From assembly GCA_025677825.1 (NCBI GenBank), contig JAIXMO010000032.1, positions 1-64,000 of the forward strand: a stretch of DNA of 64,000 nt. The letters run 5' to 3'. Under the pieces are notes generated by a model that made no database searches, had not been told where the DNA came from, and saw only the letters and a program-made list of their open reading frames with translations. Positions 1-13,156 of the stretch are shown piece by piece. Numbering within the stretch: the stretch's first letter is position 1; every line of letters begins with the position of its first letter. The position numbers and the translations under genes are program-made. This DNA is from Helicostylum pulchrum. Taxonomy: Eukaryota; Mucoromycota; Mucoromycetes; Mucorales; Mucoraceae.

Positions 1-3000
1 ATGCACAATTTACAAATATATTCTCTCAAATTCAGTCCAGGTATGAAAAAGTCAACACTTGGGTAGATCAAGTGCGTGTTTGGTTTATTGAGGCTGATAG
101 AATTCGTGATTGGATCGAAGTTCGTATCAAACTCATTAATGATAGTAATGAACAAGTTCATGTCGATCCATTGATTATAGATATGTCTCATTGGGAAAAG
201 TTAACTACTGATACCATTTGCGATGAACATAAAAAGTTAAAGCGTGAAATTGAACGCTTTGATCAAGATGATATGACTAGACTTAGAGCTCATGTCAAGA
301 CTTTAACTCATGCTAATGAGCGCAACATTAGTCCAGCAGATGCATCTACTATTGAGATCACTTTAACTACCCTCAATGTTTTAAACCGTTTAATGAAGGC
401 GTTGGAAACTAGATCAAGGTTGATAGATACTTTAGGAGTACGTATTCAATGGGAAGATTTATTGGCTAAAGCTATTGCATGGTGCGAAGCCAAGGATCAA
501 GAAATTCATTTATTTGTACACGGAAAGGCTCGTTGGTCTGAACCCGTCGAAGATGAAGTGAGTCACCATTATCTTAAGCAGTTAACTGAAGATGTTATTC
601 AAAGTTTAGTTTCGTTAGAAAACAGTATTGCTCAATTTGATAAAGGTAATTTTTTTTTAAAAAAAATATGAATACCGAATTTTTTATTAATACATATATT
701 TCAATATTTTCAGGTAATTTTTCAGAAGTATTAGATAGTTACCAAGAAATGGAAGAGCTGGTAGACACAGCTTTACCGAATCATTTGGAAGACCGTCAAG
801 AAGACTTTGAAAAACAATTTGAATTATTGATGAAACGTTGTTCGTTCGTAAGAAAGGTAGTGGAGCAACATTTAGCCATCAACGATGTAACCTCTCAATT
901 CAGAAAGTTAAAAACTGAAGGTGAAAAACTTAAATCGTCCATGACACATAGTACGGATACCTCTTCCAACACTCAATCAGATAATACTTTTGATCAGCGC
1001 GTTCAAACATTTAAAGACAATTCTTCTAATTGGGTTACTACGTTGGTAAAACGTATTCCATATCCGGAAATCACTGCCAACTTGTGTGATAATGATATTG
1101 CATCAAATACCATGTCAAATACTTTGATTCGTGATAGAATGAATGAATATGCTACATACCTTGCTGAAATCACTGAAGAGTTAGAGGAATTACTTTCTTC
1201 TCATCGAGATACTCTTTCGTTACAACAACGTGCTAGTCTTGCCTACGATGATATCTTGCGTATTACGTCTTGGTTAGAAGATAGAGTACGTGCTATTCAA
1301 AAGTTCGATGCCAGTATTTTGGATCAAGAAGATGTCATTGTACTTGAAGATGAAACTTTGGTACGTTTGGAAAGAGAGCAAGATGGTATTTCGGTTCGTT
1401 TGGAACAGCTTGAAAAACGTGATATGGCTAAATCCTTAGACACTGTACGTCGTCTTGAAGTTGAAATTGACGAAACCAACTCTGTTTCTATTGATAGAAA
1501 TACTTTGATCAGCGGTATTGAACGCTTGGAACAATGCCACAAGGAATTAAAGAAGGCGTTGGTTGTAAGAACACATGAATTGTCTACTTTAAAGAAACGT
1601 ATATGTTGGGAATCTAAATGGGAAGATGCTTATCAAGCCTTGACCGACTTGGCTCATCGATTATGGGATTTTAATGATAAGTTTGCTCAATATGATACAG
1701 AGGGTTTGAAGAAGAAGAGAATTAGTGTTTCTGATCCTGAAACTGAAAATCTAGAAATCAAAAAGGAAACCATGTTTGCAGAGTTGTCATCGTCTGTCTC
1801 TAACATAGCATCTCAATTTGATATGCTTGATTCCGATTCTGCTTATAATGAACTCTTTACCTCTTATAATTTTTATTATCAAGATGGCAAAGATAACGAA
1901 GTAACTCCATCGCTTCCTCCTCCTCAACATATCATTGCTAAACAACGTGACTTAAAGGACATGTATCAAGACTTGAACGCACTATCGAAATACATCTCTA
2001 GTGTTATGAATCAGCATAATGACATTGCAGAATTTGTTACTTCATCTGATCAAGTTCAAAAAGAAGGTGAAGCAGCTCAAAATGCGATTCAAAATACATT
2101 AAGAGAATCATCTTCTACAGCTACGAACGATATATCGACCAGTACTAGAAATACAGGACCAGTTATTAGCGATGAAGAAATCGAACAACTTGTATCTATT
2201 CAAAACCAAATTGTTCAATTATGTCAAACTGGTAACTCTTTGGAGTATTTGCGAGGTGGGAATTGGTTTGAAGTCAGTCAGCCTCAGTCGCTTGTTCAAT
2301 CTGATGATTACAATAAACAACTTCGAGAATTTATGGCCAAGAAAATGGATAGTCTTAACAAATTAAAAGAATCTATGGGTAGAATTTTGAGTAACTATCA
2401 ATATACTGATTCTATCAAATCCAAGTTGGAGGAATATCATGCGGAGTGCAACCATATTCAAGAATGGATCGATAAAGCTAATGATGCCTTAAATGGACGA
2501 CATATTGATGTGGCCGTATCTTCTACTAGTAAACTTCGTAAAGAAACAATCGCTTCTTACCAATCTGAAAATATGCATTTGGTATCTGAACTGCAAGATT
2601 TTGAATCCACTCGTGTTGCTGCTTTACTAGAGAATTTGGATCTTTTAGTTAAGGAAGTCACTGAAAAGAATTCTTCCATTATTGCGGAGACTATCGAGGC
2701 TTGTAAATCTTTATCTGAACATGTAAACCGTAGTCTTCTTTCGTTACGTCAAGCCATCTTTAATCAATCTTTGGTACTTGATACGACTGAAAAGAGACTT
2801 GTATGGGAAGCCGATTTAGAGGAAACTCAAAGTCGTTTAGATTTTATGAACCATCAGCTCCAACTCTACATTTTAAAGAAGAACAAGTGTGTTGCTCAAC
2901 AAGATACACTGTCAAAGGAGTTGATTGAAACGCTTGTAGAAGAAAGACGTGATATTGACCAACAATGCCAACGATTTATTAGTGATATGATGCAACCTCT

Positions 3001-6000
3001 GAAAGATCGTTATGAACAAGTCAAGGCTTTATTTGTCAAACTTCCTTTAACAAAATCAATTCCTGTTCATATGCAAGAACGTATGGAACTTTGTATTCGT
3101 AATTTAAAAAAGTTACAAGATGCACTCTCTTGGCGTGAAAAGGAATTAGATTATATTAAGCAACGAAGTGAATTGGAATTGGATATGAAACAATCCATGG
3201 TAGATATTGACCAATACAAAAAATCAATTGCGTCGTTTGTAGAAGCTAAGGCAAGATGGAACCCCGATGATATTCATCAAAAACAACATGATACTGTGAA
3301 TGAAGCAGCAGAAACTCAGTGGATGAGTGAAAAGGAACAGTTCGAATCTTATAAGCAATCAAAGTTAATTACGATCAAGGGTAAATACCAATCATTACAA
3401 ACCATTTCTAATTCTTTGAAGCCTGGTTTTATGTCCGAGTTACATACCAAGAAAATTGAAGCCCTTACATTGATCGAAGATTATGTTGATGCTGATATAT
3501 CTTATGCTCGTCAAGTTGTAACCCAAAGAAAGCAAATTTCTGAATTCTTGGATAATACTTCTGATTTAGAAAAGTTGGCTGAATCTATCAAGGAAAAATT
3601 CCTATCTTCGTCTGCGGCTGAAAAGCTAGACATGACTGAATTTAATAAACAGTTGGAAGATTTTGTGGCTCGTGTCGAAGAAACTAAAATATTTGCAACA
3701 TCTGGTATTTTAATTCCCAAAAGATCTAACCAAGAAGATATTGCTATGCCTACTAAAGTAAAGGATAAGACTATGAACTCTGTAGCTCAGGATGTTGTTT
3801 CTACCCGAGTTGGAAGATTAGACGAACTTGTAGAAAGTCTATCTACTTTATTCAAATCTCAAGAAGTATTTACACGACTTCAGTATATACTTAAAATATT
3901 CAAAAGACAAATTACTTCTTGTGACAATTGGATCTCATCTAGACGTGAGATACTTGAAAAGAGTGTATATATCTTGGACGATGATAATTTAGCTCTTGAT
4001 ATTGATCATTTACGTGATGCTGTTAGTGAAGCAGATAGTATCCAAACTGCTATGAAGGCCCATGATAACCATTTTACTCTTTTATGTAAATACCGTCAAC
4101 AATACATTATGATCTTTGATGAGCAAGGTTTGCTTACTGATGAAGAAAAGGAGGAAAAGATGGTTGAATTTGATCAAGTATCTGAATCGTTTGAAACTAT
4201 TAGCCGTCAATGGGATGATCTGTTACTGGAAACAAGAGAAGTATCTAATGCTTTAACAATTGCTCTATTACCTGCAGAATTAAATGGTCGTATTGCTAAT
4301 TTGATGGCGTCATTTGATTCACTTAAAGAACAAATCTGTACAGAAGTTGTATCGTCTGTAACCGATTACCAAATTAGTGAATGGCAAAAGCGTATTGATC
4401 ATTTAGAGTATAAGGAATATGATAGACTTCATTCAGAAATTGCAGATTATAAGCATACTATTAATGCAGACATGATTGAGTCCTTAATGTCCAAATTAGA
4501 TCAAGCAGGAGATACAGTACTGGAGATCCGCGCAACTTTGACTGGTCTTTATGATTTAATTAATGCAAGCCGTCTTCGGAATACACATGCCGAGAATTCA
4601 GAACTGTTTCAGAACTCTGCAGAAAAAATTATTGTACTCATAAATAAGGTGCAGCAAGGTAAATTTAGTTTGACTACTGATAAAAACACGACAGAAGAAC
4701 GTGTTCAACACTTTAAAGACCTTACAACTGTGCATAGACAAATCAAGGAAGCCATTTTGGAGTGTCAAGGTTTTTATGATGACTCGTGTTCTTATTATAG
4801 CGGTATCAAGGTACAAGATGTTAATATCCCTGAAACTCAACAGATCCAAGAAAATGTTGAAAATATTTGGAATCAAATTGAATCAAGGAATTCGGGTTTA
4901 TCTGCTTTTGTAACTAGAACATCAAAATGGATCGAAGGATGTGACGAGTTGGATAAGTTGAAAAAATCTTTGGAAGTTTTAAAGGTTGACGTTGATAAAA
5001 TCTCTGGAATTCAGCTTCATTCATCATCTAACAATAAGATTCACAAGTACGAAAAACAACTGTTACAAATCACAATGAATTTAGAAGAGCTGGAAAATAC
5101 TGTTAAAACCACGCCCGATATGGATCAAGATATCGTAAACAAGACCAAGTTTTTAGCTCGTAGTCAAGAAATTCGTGATTCTAGTCTTATGATTCAACGC
5201 ATCTTAGATAAGCGAAGAATGGACAAGGAAAGAACCAGTTTATTTGAAGTATTCAAGACTGAAATCGCAAAGGTTTCAAAGACATGTGAGGACCAAATAT
5301 CTTACATTCGTCAACAATCTGCCGCGAATCCCGAAAACCATTTGAAAAAGGCAGATACTATCAATAGCATAATCAATGCATATAGTGCAGCCTTGTCCCA
5401 CATTCAGGACACGTATAGTGAATGTAAAATTAAACATGATGGCATCATCTCTGATCACGCCACCAAACTTATCAAGACCTTTGATCATCCACCTTTCGAG
5501 ATTAACAATGCTAAGCTTGGCCTTGATAAACTTTTAAGGGAATTACATGGTGTTCTTAAAATTGAAAATGATTATATTACCTCACTTAAATTGTTGGGCC
5601 GCCTTATCAAGTTTGACAAGGAGATCAGTAGAAATATTACAGATTTAAAGTCTGGTGGCACTCGACCCTACACAGGAAAATCTTCTCGAACAAGTCGTAC
5701 GCGTGATTTACCGGAACTTAAAGAGTACATGAATCGGTTTGATTCCATTGAAACTTCTATTCGTGAATTCCAACAAAAGTGCGATGAAATTAAAAAGAAT
5801 TTGAACAAGAGAATCAGTATTGCTCGTACTAGTGCTATTACCAAAACTGTAGATAGACGTAAAGAAGAAATGGGTAGAAAGTGTATGGAAATTAAATCTT
5901 CGGCGGATGAAACCCGTGAACGTCTTGACTCTATACATAAGCGTCAAACTGCATCTTCCAAATTATCAGAATCTTTGAAATATGTGGGTAACTTGAAAGA

Positions 6001-7540
6001 TCGCGTTGAGGTACTTCAACTATCTGGGCAAAGTGTATCTATTGAAGAACAAGAATTAACTGAACTTCAAGAAGAGATTGATGTTACTTTGAAAAAATAT
6101 ACTCAAGATATTGATGCTCTGTTAAAGGCATTAAGTCATAGCGATATTATTACATCTACCTCATTATCAGAGGGTTCGCTGAAGGCACAAAGAGAAAAAC
6201 TGGGTAAATCGATTGAAGAACTTCGTCAGTTAGTCAAGCACCGAATGAAACAAGCCCATACCGAAGGAAGTATCACAGAATTTTTTGGTATCACCGATCA
6301 AGTTGAAGCGGATATTCTAATGTTATCAAAAGTAATTGAAGAAACATCCACACAACATGCTAGTGTAGTTGGATCCAAATTCAACAAAGCAGATTTACAA
6401 AGATTATTAAAGACATTAACCACAGCTTACAAGAAGAGTGAACCTAAAATAGCACAACTTTTGGCCAAGGCTAAATCCGAAGCACAAAAGCAATTTTTGG
6501 ATGATAACGATCGTGTAGCCAAAAGATTAAAAAAGACAATGAAAGATTGGACCTTTGTACAAGCCTCCGTATCATCTAGAGAAAAGGAATTACAGACGTG
6601 TATTAAAGAATTAAATCATGAATTCTTTACTAAACTTGCTATGGCTAAATCTAGCCCAAGAGAAAGGAGAGCTCGTAGAACAAGCAAGTCTAGACCCGAA
6701 ATAGTAGCACCACCTGGACCTCGCCAATTTAGTTTTAGATCTTCCACCCTTTCCACTGAAATGAAAATGTCTTCTAACCAAGCTGTACGTCGATCGAAGA
6801 CACCAAACGGCCCTGGCTCTGGTCGTAATAGTAATTCAAATTATGTTGCAGATCCTAAAAATGAGCTGGACGTTCAACTTGGTCTGATTGTAAATGAAAG
6901 TCCATTTCGGATGAAAGTAAAAATGGTCCCCGGAGAGGTCGGAAAGTATTGGTTTGGTGATGATCATCCTAGATTAGTTTATTGCCGTATTTTACCCAGT
7001 AAAATGGTTATGGTTCGTGTTGGTGGTGGATGGGTTGAATTATCAAAGTAAGTTTTTTTTTACAGTAATAATTTTTATGTGCAACTTTAATATTGATGTC
7101 ATTTATTTTAGGTTTATGAAAGGTACACAAGAAAAATGATCATATTTTTATTTTAAGAAATAATAATAACACATTACTAATTTTATTTTATCATTTTAGA
7201 TCATGGTCATAGTGATAATCTTGCTACCAAGTCGGATAGTGGAGAAACAAGGTACTTGACCGTTAATACTTTTAACGATGCTGATGAAGCGCCCTCGTTC
7301 TCTATTACTACCAGAAGTGGATCACCTATGGGACCTGTAGTCGGAACACCTATTATTCGTCGCGGTAGTGGAGTCAGCAGTAGTCTAACCAATCGTTCCT
7401 CAAACTCTTCCTCGGGATATGTGGAAGGAGATAAATTTATACAAACAGATGAAGAAGGCAATCAAGTTGCGCTGAAAATGGTCAAGGCTGATAATTCGTC
7501 AAAACCTACTAGTTCTAGTAAAAAAAGAAGTGGTATTTAG
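1..7540 (+). CDS. Giant spectrin-repeat protein with C-terminal GAS2-related (GAR) domain, 5' partial
   Basis: Open from nt 3 and cut by the window edge. Inferred exons are <1-645, 714-7047, 7112-7122 and 7200-7540, giving 2,442 visible residues. Most of the protein is helical heptad sequence with recurring Trp- and Leu-rich blocks of roughly 100-120 residues, as in spectrin or plakin repeats. Near the C-terminus lies a GAR domain: the stretch ending MVMVRVGGGWVELSK matches the conserved core of GAS2/spectraplakin microtubule-binding domains. It is followed by a Ser/Thr/Gly-rich basic tail of about 115 residues. In known spectraplakins the GAR domain binds microtubules and N-terminal calponin-homology domains bind actin; whether CH domains lie upstream cannot be seen. 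The inferred role is a cytoskeletal cross-linker. The reading frame closes perfectly over all three introns. The domain call is firm; the cellular role is inference. Confidence 0.85.
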
Positions 7541-8636
7541 TAGTAGTAGACTATACAAAATCCACTTTTTTTGTTATAAATACATATACCTTTTTATTAT
7601 TAAAAATATAATTAAATAAATAATATCAAAAAGTATTTTTAATATTGATATTTTTAGACATAAAAGGGAAACCAAAACATTCTTTTTGTGTATCAGGTTT
7701 ATGAAAAAGTAGCTCATCTGATGCATGCATAAATATGTCAGAGTTATGTGGCCTGTATCCAACGAAGAAGTCTTTTTTTTTTAAAAAAAACATATACACA
7801 TACACACAATCACACTCTTAAACACATACATACAATATATGTCGTGTAATTTATAACTTTTTTGAACATAATGAAAAAAAGAAGCACTATAATTGACTTG
7901 TTGCATTTCTTTTAAAAAAAAAAAGTGATCCGAAACCAAGATAAAAAGATGTACGATGTGTATGTTCATGTTATGGTCGTACAACCACAAGAAAACAATC
8001 CTCCATCAAACATTTAATACGGAATCTCCGCGTGTGTATCCGAATTTGTTATACAAACTTTCAAAACTAAAGTGTGTAAAAACATTAATCATTGATGTTA
8101 CATAGTGTGTTTTAATCATGTACTATGTAAAATCCGGAACTACATTTTTGTGTTTCCCGCCTTCTTGCATCATGACCTGATTGTTGTCAATCCTTTTATA
8201 TTAGTCTAACATGAGGGTAGCATAATCCTATACACGTTTTACTCAAATGATTTATGAAACCTTTTTCTCTTTTTTTCTTTCTTTCTTGGTTACTGTCCAA
8301 ACATTATTAAGGGATTATTGTTTCGGAAACATGTTCTCTCTCTATTTTACCAACAGATGCACGTCCTTGAAAATAAAAACAAAGAGAGGGAAAGTAAAAT
8401 TACAATATACTAACGATTAGTGTACCACCAAAAAAAAAAGTTTGTGTTTATTTAACCAAGCCATAATATTATTTTTTTTTTCGTACACATATATAAATAT
8501 ATGTGTGTATACGCATACCTCTTTTTTTATCCTTTATCTCTCCTCTATTTTTTATTTTTATTTTTATTTTTTTAATAGTATAAGAATTCTTTCAAAAACC
8601 TCATTCGAAAAAAAGTTTCAACACTAGCCCAAACTA
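7541..8636. other. Intergenic, no gene seen
   Basis: AT-rich spacer between the GAR-domain gene and the unknown gene at 8637. It carries poly-T and poly-A runs, a CA-rich stretch near 7795-7830 and pyrimidine-rich DNA just before 8637, as at the 5' ends of other genes here. The short open frames have biased, low-complexity translations and are not supported. Confidence 0.6.
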
Positions 8637-9431
8637 ATGAACCGCAACCTGTTAAAAAAGAACAAACAAGTGGTAAACAGTGAAAAGATAACGCCTAAAA
8701 AGTACGCTGGTTCGACTTGGGTCTCAACCGTCTTTCAAAAGGTCTGTAATACCAAAAAACCATTACCTGTAACCGACCTTCAACATATCGCTATTAGTGA
8801 AAAGTGTGTATCTGATACCCTGATTTCGTATGATGATAATCAACATGATACCAGTAATAAGCCTGAGCAAGTTAGTGTCACGCTAAATGTTGCGGAAAAG
8901 ACGGTACCTGCTCGTCCATTCTTTCGATACAGTATGAATAATACTGACCGACGTAGCTTTCAATGCCGTCGTATTACACAGCCATTTAAACCTGTTTATG
9001 AAGTAGAATGGCAAAAGGATCAATGGTTACAGCTCGACAAGTCTACCAACAAGCAAATTGAAGGGTTACGAAAGAATGGGTTCTCTAGAGTACCTATTCG
9101 TAAAGATATAACTCTAATGAAACATATCATGTATGATGATCCATCTGAACTAGATATTTTATTAGAATTGGATCTTTGTAACAACAACAATGATTCCAAA
9201 AAGAATATAACTGATGAACAACATTTCCTTCCTTTCTCGGTTCGTCGTACGCACTGGTGGCATACATCTTATCAAATCGGACAGGCGAATTTGCCAGAAT
9301 GGGTAGATGCTGATATTTGTTGTACCCCTTCCGTTCCTTCGGTCTTTACTGTCGTTTCAAATAATTCTTCAAGGTCTATTAAGCCTTTACAATATAACGA
9401 GCCTCCTTTTATGTTGGCCCAATCGGTTTAG
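8637..9431 (+). CDS. Hypothetical protein, 264 aa
   Basis: Single uninterrupted frame with balanced composition and codon use like its neighbours, so it is probably a real gene. I do not recognise the family. The N-terminus is basic (MNRNLLKKNK), followed by a Trp- and Phe-containing region. The second half is richer in conserved-looking residues, including paired Trp in RRTHWWHTSYQ near residue 203 and a Cys pair in DADICC. No signal peptide, membrane segment or catalytic motif is evident. The ATG at 8637 follows a stop-rich, pyrimidine-rich leader and is the first in frame. It stands alone between two spacers of more than 1 kb. Confidence 0.65.
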   Translation: MNRNLLKKNKQVVNSEKITPKKYAGSTWVSTVFQKVCNTKKPLPVTDLQHIAISEKCVSDTLISYDDNQHDTSNKPEQVSVTLNVAEKTVPARPFFRYSMNNTDRRSFQCRRITQPFKPVYEVEWQKDQWLQLDKSTNKQIEGLRKNGFSRVPIRKDITLMKHIMYDDPSELDILLELDLCNNNNDSKKNITDEQHFLPFSVRRTHWWHTSYQIGQANLPEWVDADICCTPSVPSVFTVVSNNSSRSIKPLQYNEPPFMLAQSV

Positions 9432-10597
9432 GCGTCTATCACTCTTTTTTTTTAACACGCTCGTTTTATAATATTTTTTTTTATGAAGACCTTTTTTCCC
9501 CCTCATTTTATATCCTGTAATTTTAAACTATATCCCCACCCCCCTATCGTTTGTATATTTTTCTTTTTTCACTCTTTTCAATCGTTTTTCACTTAAAATA
9601 AAAAAAGCTCTCGTTTTGTTTACCTTTTAACTGTAATTTATTAACATTAATTAAAAAAAAAGAAGCTTTAGATCACGTTGGAGAATATCTCGATAAAAGG
9701 AAAAAGTATCTTGCTTAATTGAGTAAAAAAAAAGGAGAGGTTTTGGCTGTAATGAACTCTTATGAGGTGATTTATTTTCTTCGCAAGTGACTAAACCGTT
9801 TAAGGATTTTGTGCAAAGGAAAGTTTTTTTCGGCTTAAAAGATCCTTATTGCAAAAAAAAAAAGAGGAACAATTTACCCGAAAAAAAACATCACTTGCAG
9901 TAATGAGTTGTACAAGTTGGGTAAAAGAAAAGTGGAGTTTTAAGAGTTGAAAATAATTATGTAGTTCGAATTCGGTGATATGTATGCAAAAAAAAATATA
10001 CTGCTTCCAGACTTGAATGTCAGATTATTTTCTTTTTAAAACACCAAGTAGACGGAGGTGTTTGGTTTATTCCCGTGCGCGCTAATTACCGAAAAAAAGG
10101 ACTTTCTGTCAGTTGTCACAAAAATAGTCTTATTTTTCAGTAGTTTTTTGTTTATTTCAAGTGGAGGTACAGAAACTATAAAAACATTTTTTTTTTATTT
10201 AAGCTTATTCACAAAGATAATTTTTATGCAGCGTGTACACAAATAAAGATTGTTTTTTAAAAAAAAGAAACAAGTTAAAAAGAAAGTCGTTTTTTTGGAA
10301 CCGTCGATCACCTTAAATCTTATCTTTTATCAAAATTTAACTTGTCAAAAATTATAAAAACTATTACTACTTACTACAAAAAAATAAGCGTTGCATATCG
10401 GTGTTCTAAAGTCTATCACACACCGTGGGTGAAAGAGAGGATCCACTTGGAAAAAAAATAAACTATCACGTGTAATCAGCAAAAAAGACATTTGGTATTA
10501 GAAATACATAATTCCCTAACAATCATATTTATTTGAATTTTTTCTCACCCCTTTTTTTTTTCCCATTTTCTTTCACTTTCATTTCTCTCTCTTTCGT
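9432..10597. other. Intergenic, no gene seen
   Basis: About 1.2 kb of AT-rich DNA with many A/T homopolymers. A short open frame at 10058-10246 is hydrophobic and T-rich in origin and is not supported. The last 70 bases before 10598 are CT-rich, which probably marks the promoter/5' leader of the acyltransferase gene. Confidence 0.6.
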
Positions 10598-12718
10598 ATG
10601 CCTTCTCCACCCACATTTAGTTTACAAAATACGTTACCTAGGCTGCCTGTTCCTTCGTTAGAAGAATCATGCGCGCTTTATTTAAAGTCCATTATCCCAC
10701 TTCAAACACCTCAAGAGCACGCAAACACAAAGTCTATTGTTGCTGATTTCCTTGCAAGCGATATATCAAAGTCTTTACAGCAGCGCTTAATTGATATTGA
10801 TCATACGTCTCCTACTAACTGGTTAGAAGATAATTACTGGTTAAAGAAAGGTATGTATAGTAATTATTTATTTTTACCAAATGTTTTGTTAAATTTAAAT
10901 TTGTATTAAAAGCCTACTTGGAATGGCGTGAACCTTTAATGGTCAATAGTAACTGGTACATTCTTGGCCAAGTAGATGCGGGACAACCAAAAGAACTTTT
11001 AGCTAATAATGGTGTACAAGCAACTGGTCTTTACTCTCAATTTCAAGTTCGTAGAGCTGCCCATATGATTCGTCGTGGTTTAGAATATAAGGAAATCCTT
11101 GACAGGTAATGAAGGGATTACATGTTGTATACAATGTATTGTACTTAACACACATTTTTTTTTGTATTTGAACAGAGAGGAATTACCCGTAGATATGGTA
11201 CGTGGTAATAAATCATTATGTATGTGGCAATACAGTTCCATATTCTCTGTTACTCGTGTTCCTTTACATCACTGTGACACACTTGTTAAATCAAACGCTA
11301 AAGAAATCCGACACATTATTGTTCTTTTACGTGATCAGATTTATAAATTGGATATTTATAAACAAGATACATGGACTTTACTTACGACCGATGAAATTGA
11401 AGAGTAATTACTATATACTATGTACTCAATTTTGTTTAGCTAATATTTATTATACTATAGTGCACTTTTAACTTTAATTCATCATGTTGAAAATTTATCC
11501 AAGTCAAGTGTACCTGTCTGCCTCTTGACCTCATGGCATCGTGATAACTGGGCCGTATCCCGTAACCATCTATTATCAATGGAACCTACACTTCACCGTC
11601 ATCATCTAGATCAAATTGAAACCGCTTTATTTGCAGTTGCTTTAGATGACCACTCTGCTGGTATTGACAACCATTCATGGACCAAGACCATGTTCTGCGG
11701 TCACCAAGGATTAGGTAACGGCCATAACCGTTGGTTTGATAAATCATTTACACTTGTTGTTGAAAACAACGGTATGTGTGGTTTCTCTGGTGAACATTCA
11801 CCTGTCGACGCCTTGACAGTCAGTTACATATTTGACCACATGTTACAGGAACCTGTTACAGGAACGAAAACGCACCAATTTATTTATCCTTCTGTATCTC
11901 ATACTACTTCTCAAAAGAATGTATCATTTGAACACTTGTTATTCAAGACAGATAACAAATTAAACGAGTACTTGGCAGCTGCACAGGTATCTGCTGATGC
12001 TACCGCGGCTCTTTCCGATTCCAACGTGCTTGTGTTTAAAGGCTACGGTACAAACTGGATTAAAAAGACAGGCCGTGTCCCCCCTGATGCCTTTTATCAA
12101 ATGGTACTTCAATTAGCTTACTACCGTGTCCATAAAGCCGTAACTCCCACTTATGAAACTGCCTCTACTCGAAAATATTTGCGTGGCCGTACTGAAACCA
12201 TTCGTACACTTAGTGTTGACAGTAAGAATTTCGTACAAGGATTTGATAATGAAGAATTAAGTCCCGCTGAAAGGTACCAGTTGCTAGCTAAGGCTACTTC
12301 TGCTCATAGGGATTATACTGCTATTGCTAGTGATGGTCATGGTTGTGATCGTCATTTACTAGTACTTCGATTATTAAACGCAGATCATCAACTACTGAAT
12401 GAAAAAGGAGAGTTGGTAAACGCACCTATGCATCCTATCTTTACTGACCCTATTCACGGTCAATCGCAAGTTTGGAGGTTGAGTACTTCTGGTCTTCACG
12501 CTGGTATTCGATTAATGGGTACTGGATTTGGTACAGTCTATCCAGATGGCTATGGTATTAATTATATGGCAGCACCTACTCTAGTTAAATTTGGTATTGA
12601 AAGTAAACGTGTACCAGAGACAGTAGAAACAACCAAGTTTATGCAAGTGATAGAAAATGTACTTTTAGATTTACGTACTGTATGTGAACAAGTGAATGGA
12701 GCAGATTCAAAATTATAG
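10598..12718 (+). CDS. Carnitine O-acyltransferase (carnitine acetyltransferase type), PTS1-bearing
   Basis: Four inferred exons (10598-10850, 10913-11105, 11176-11403, 11461-12718) give 643 residues. The N-terminal LPRLPVPSLEES block is the family's opening signature. The catalytic region appears as GFSGEHSPVDA, with the His that acts as general base. The coenzyme A/carnitine region follows, and the C-terminal part has the typical GFGTVYPDGYGINY stretch. The enzyme transfers short acyl (acetyl) groups between CoA and carnitine so that they can cross organelle membranes. The last three residues are SKL, a canonical peroxisomal targeting signal. No clear mitochondrial presequence is visible, although some fungi make both forms by alternative starts or splicing. 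Length matches fungal carnitine acetyltransferases. Acetyl preference is inferred from overall resemblance. Confidence 0.92.
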
Positions 12719-12810
12719 AGAAAAAAAAAAGTGTGTGCGCGGAGAGAGAGAGGGTATTTTGTTATTATTAATTAAATAAGTATAAATAAAAATATATGTG
12801 TGTGTGTCAT

Positions 12811-13120
12811 TTAAGATTCCTTGTTTTTCAGTTGCTGTTTCCTTTCCTTTCTTTCTTTTCGTTTAATAATAGCTAATAAATCACCATCGTCATCATCATC
12901 GGAATCATCTTCTGAAGAGGATAGATATGTAGTTGAATAATGAGGTTCTTGTTGTTCGTGGATAGGAGAAGTTAATGGTATGAAGTGATTTGGTAGTGGT
13001 TCAAGTATATGTGTCGGTACATCAGATTCAGTTTCTTCTCTACTGCTACTACTATATACAGATCTATTTGTTTGCGGATAAACTAGCGGACGTTGATATT
13101 GATGACTATTACGATTTATA

Positions 13121-13156
<36 letters not shown>

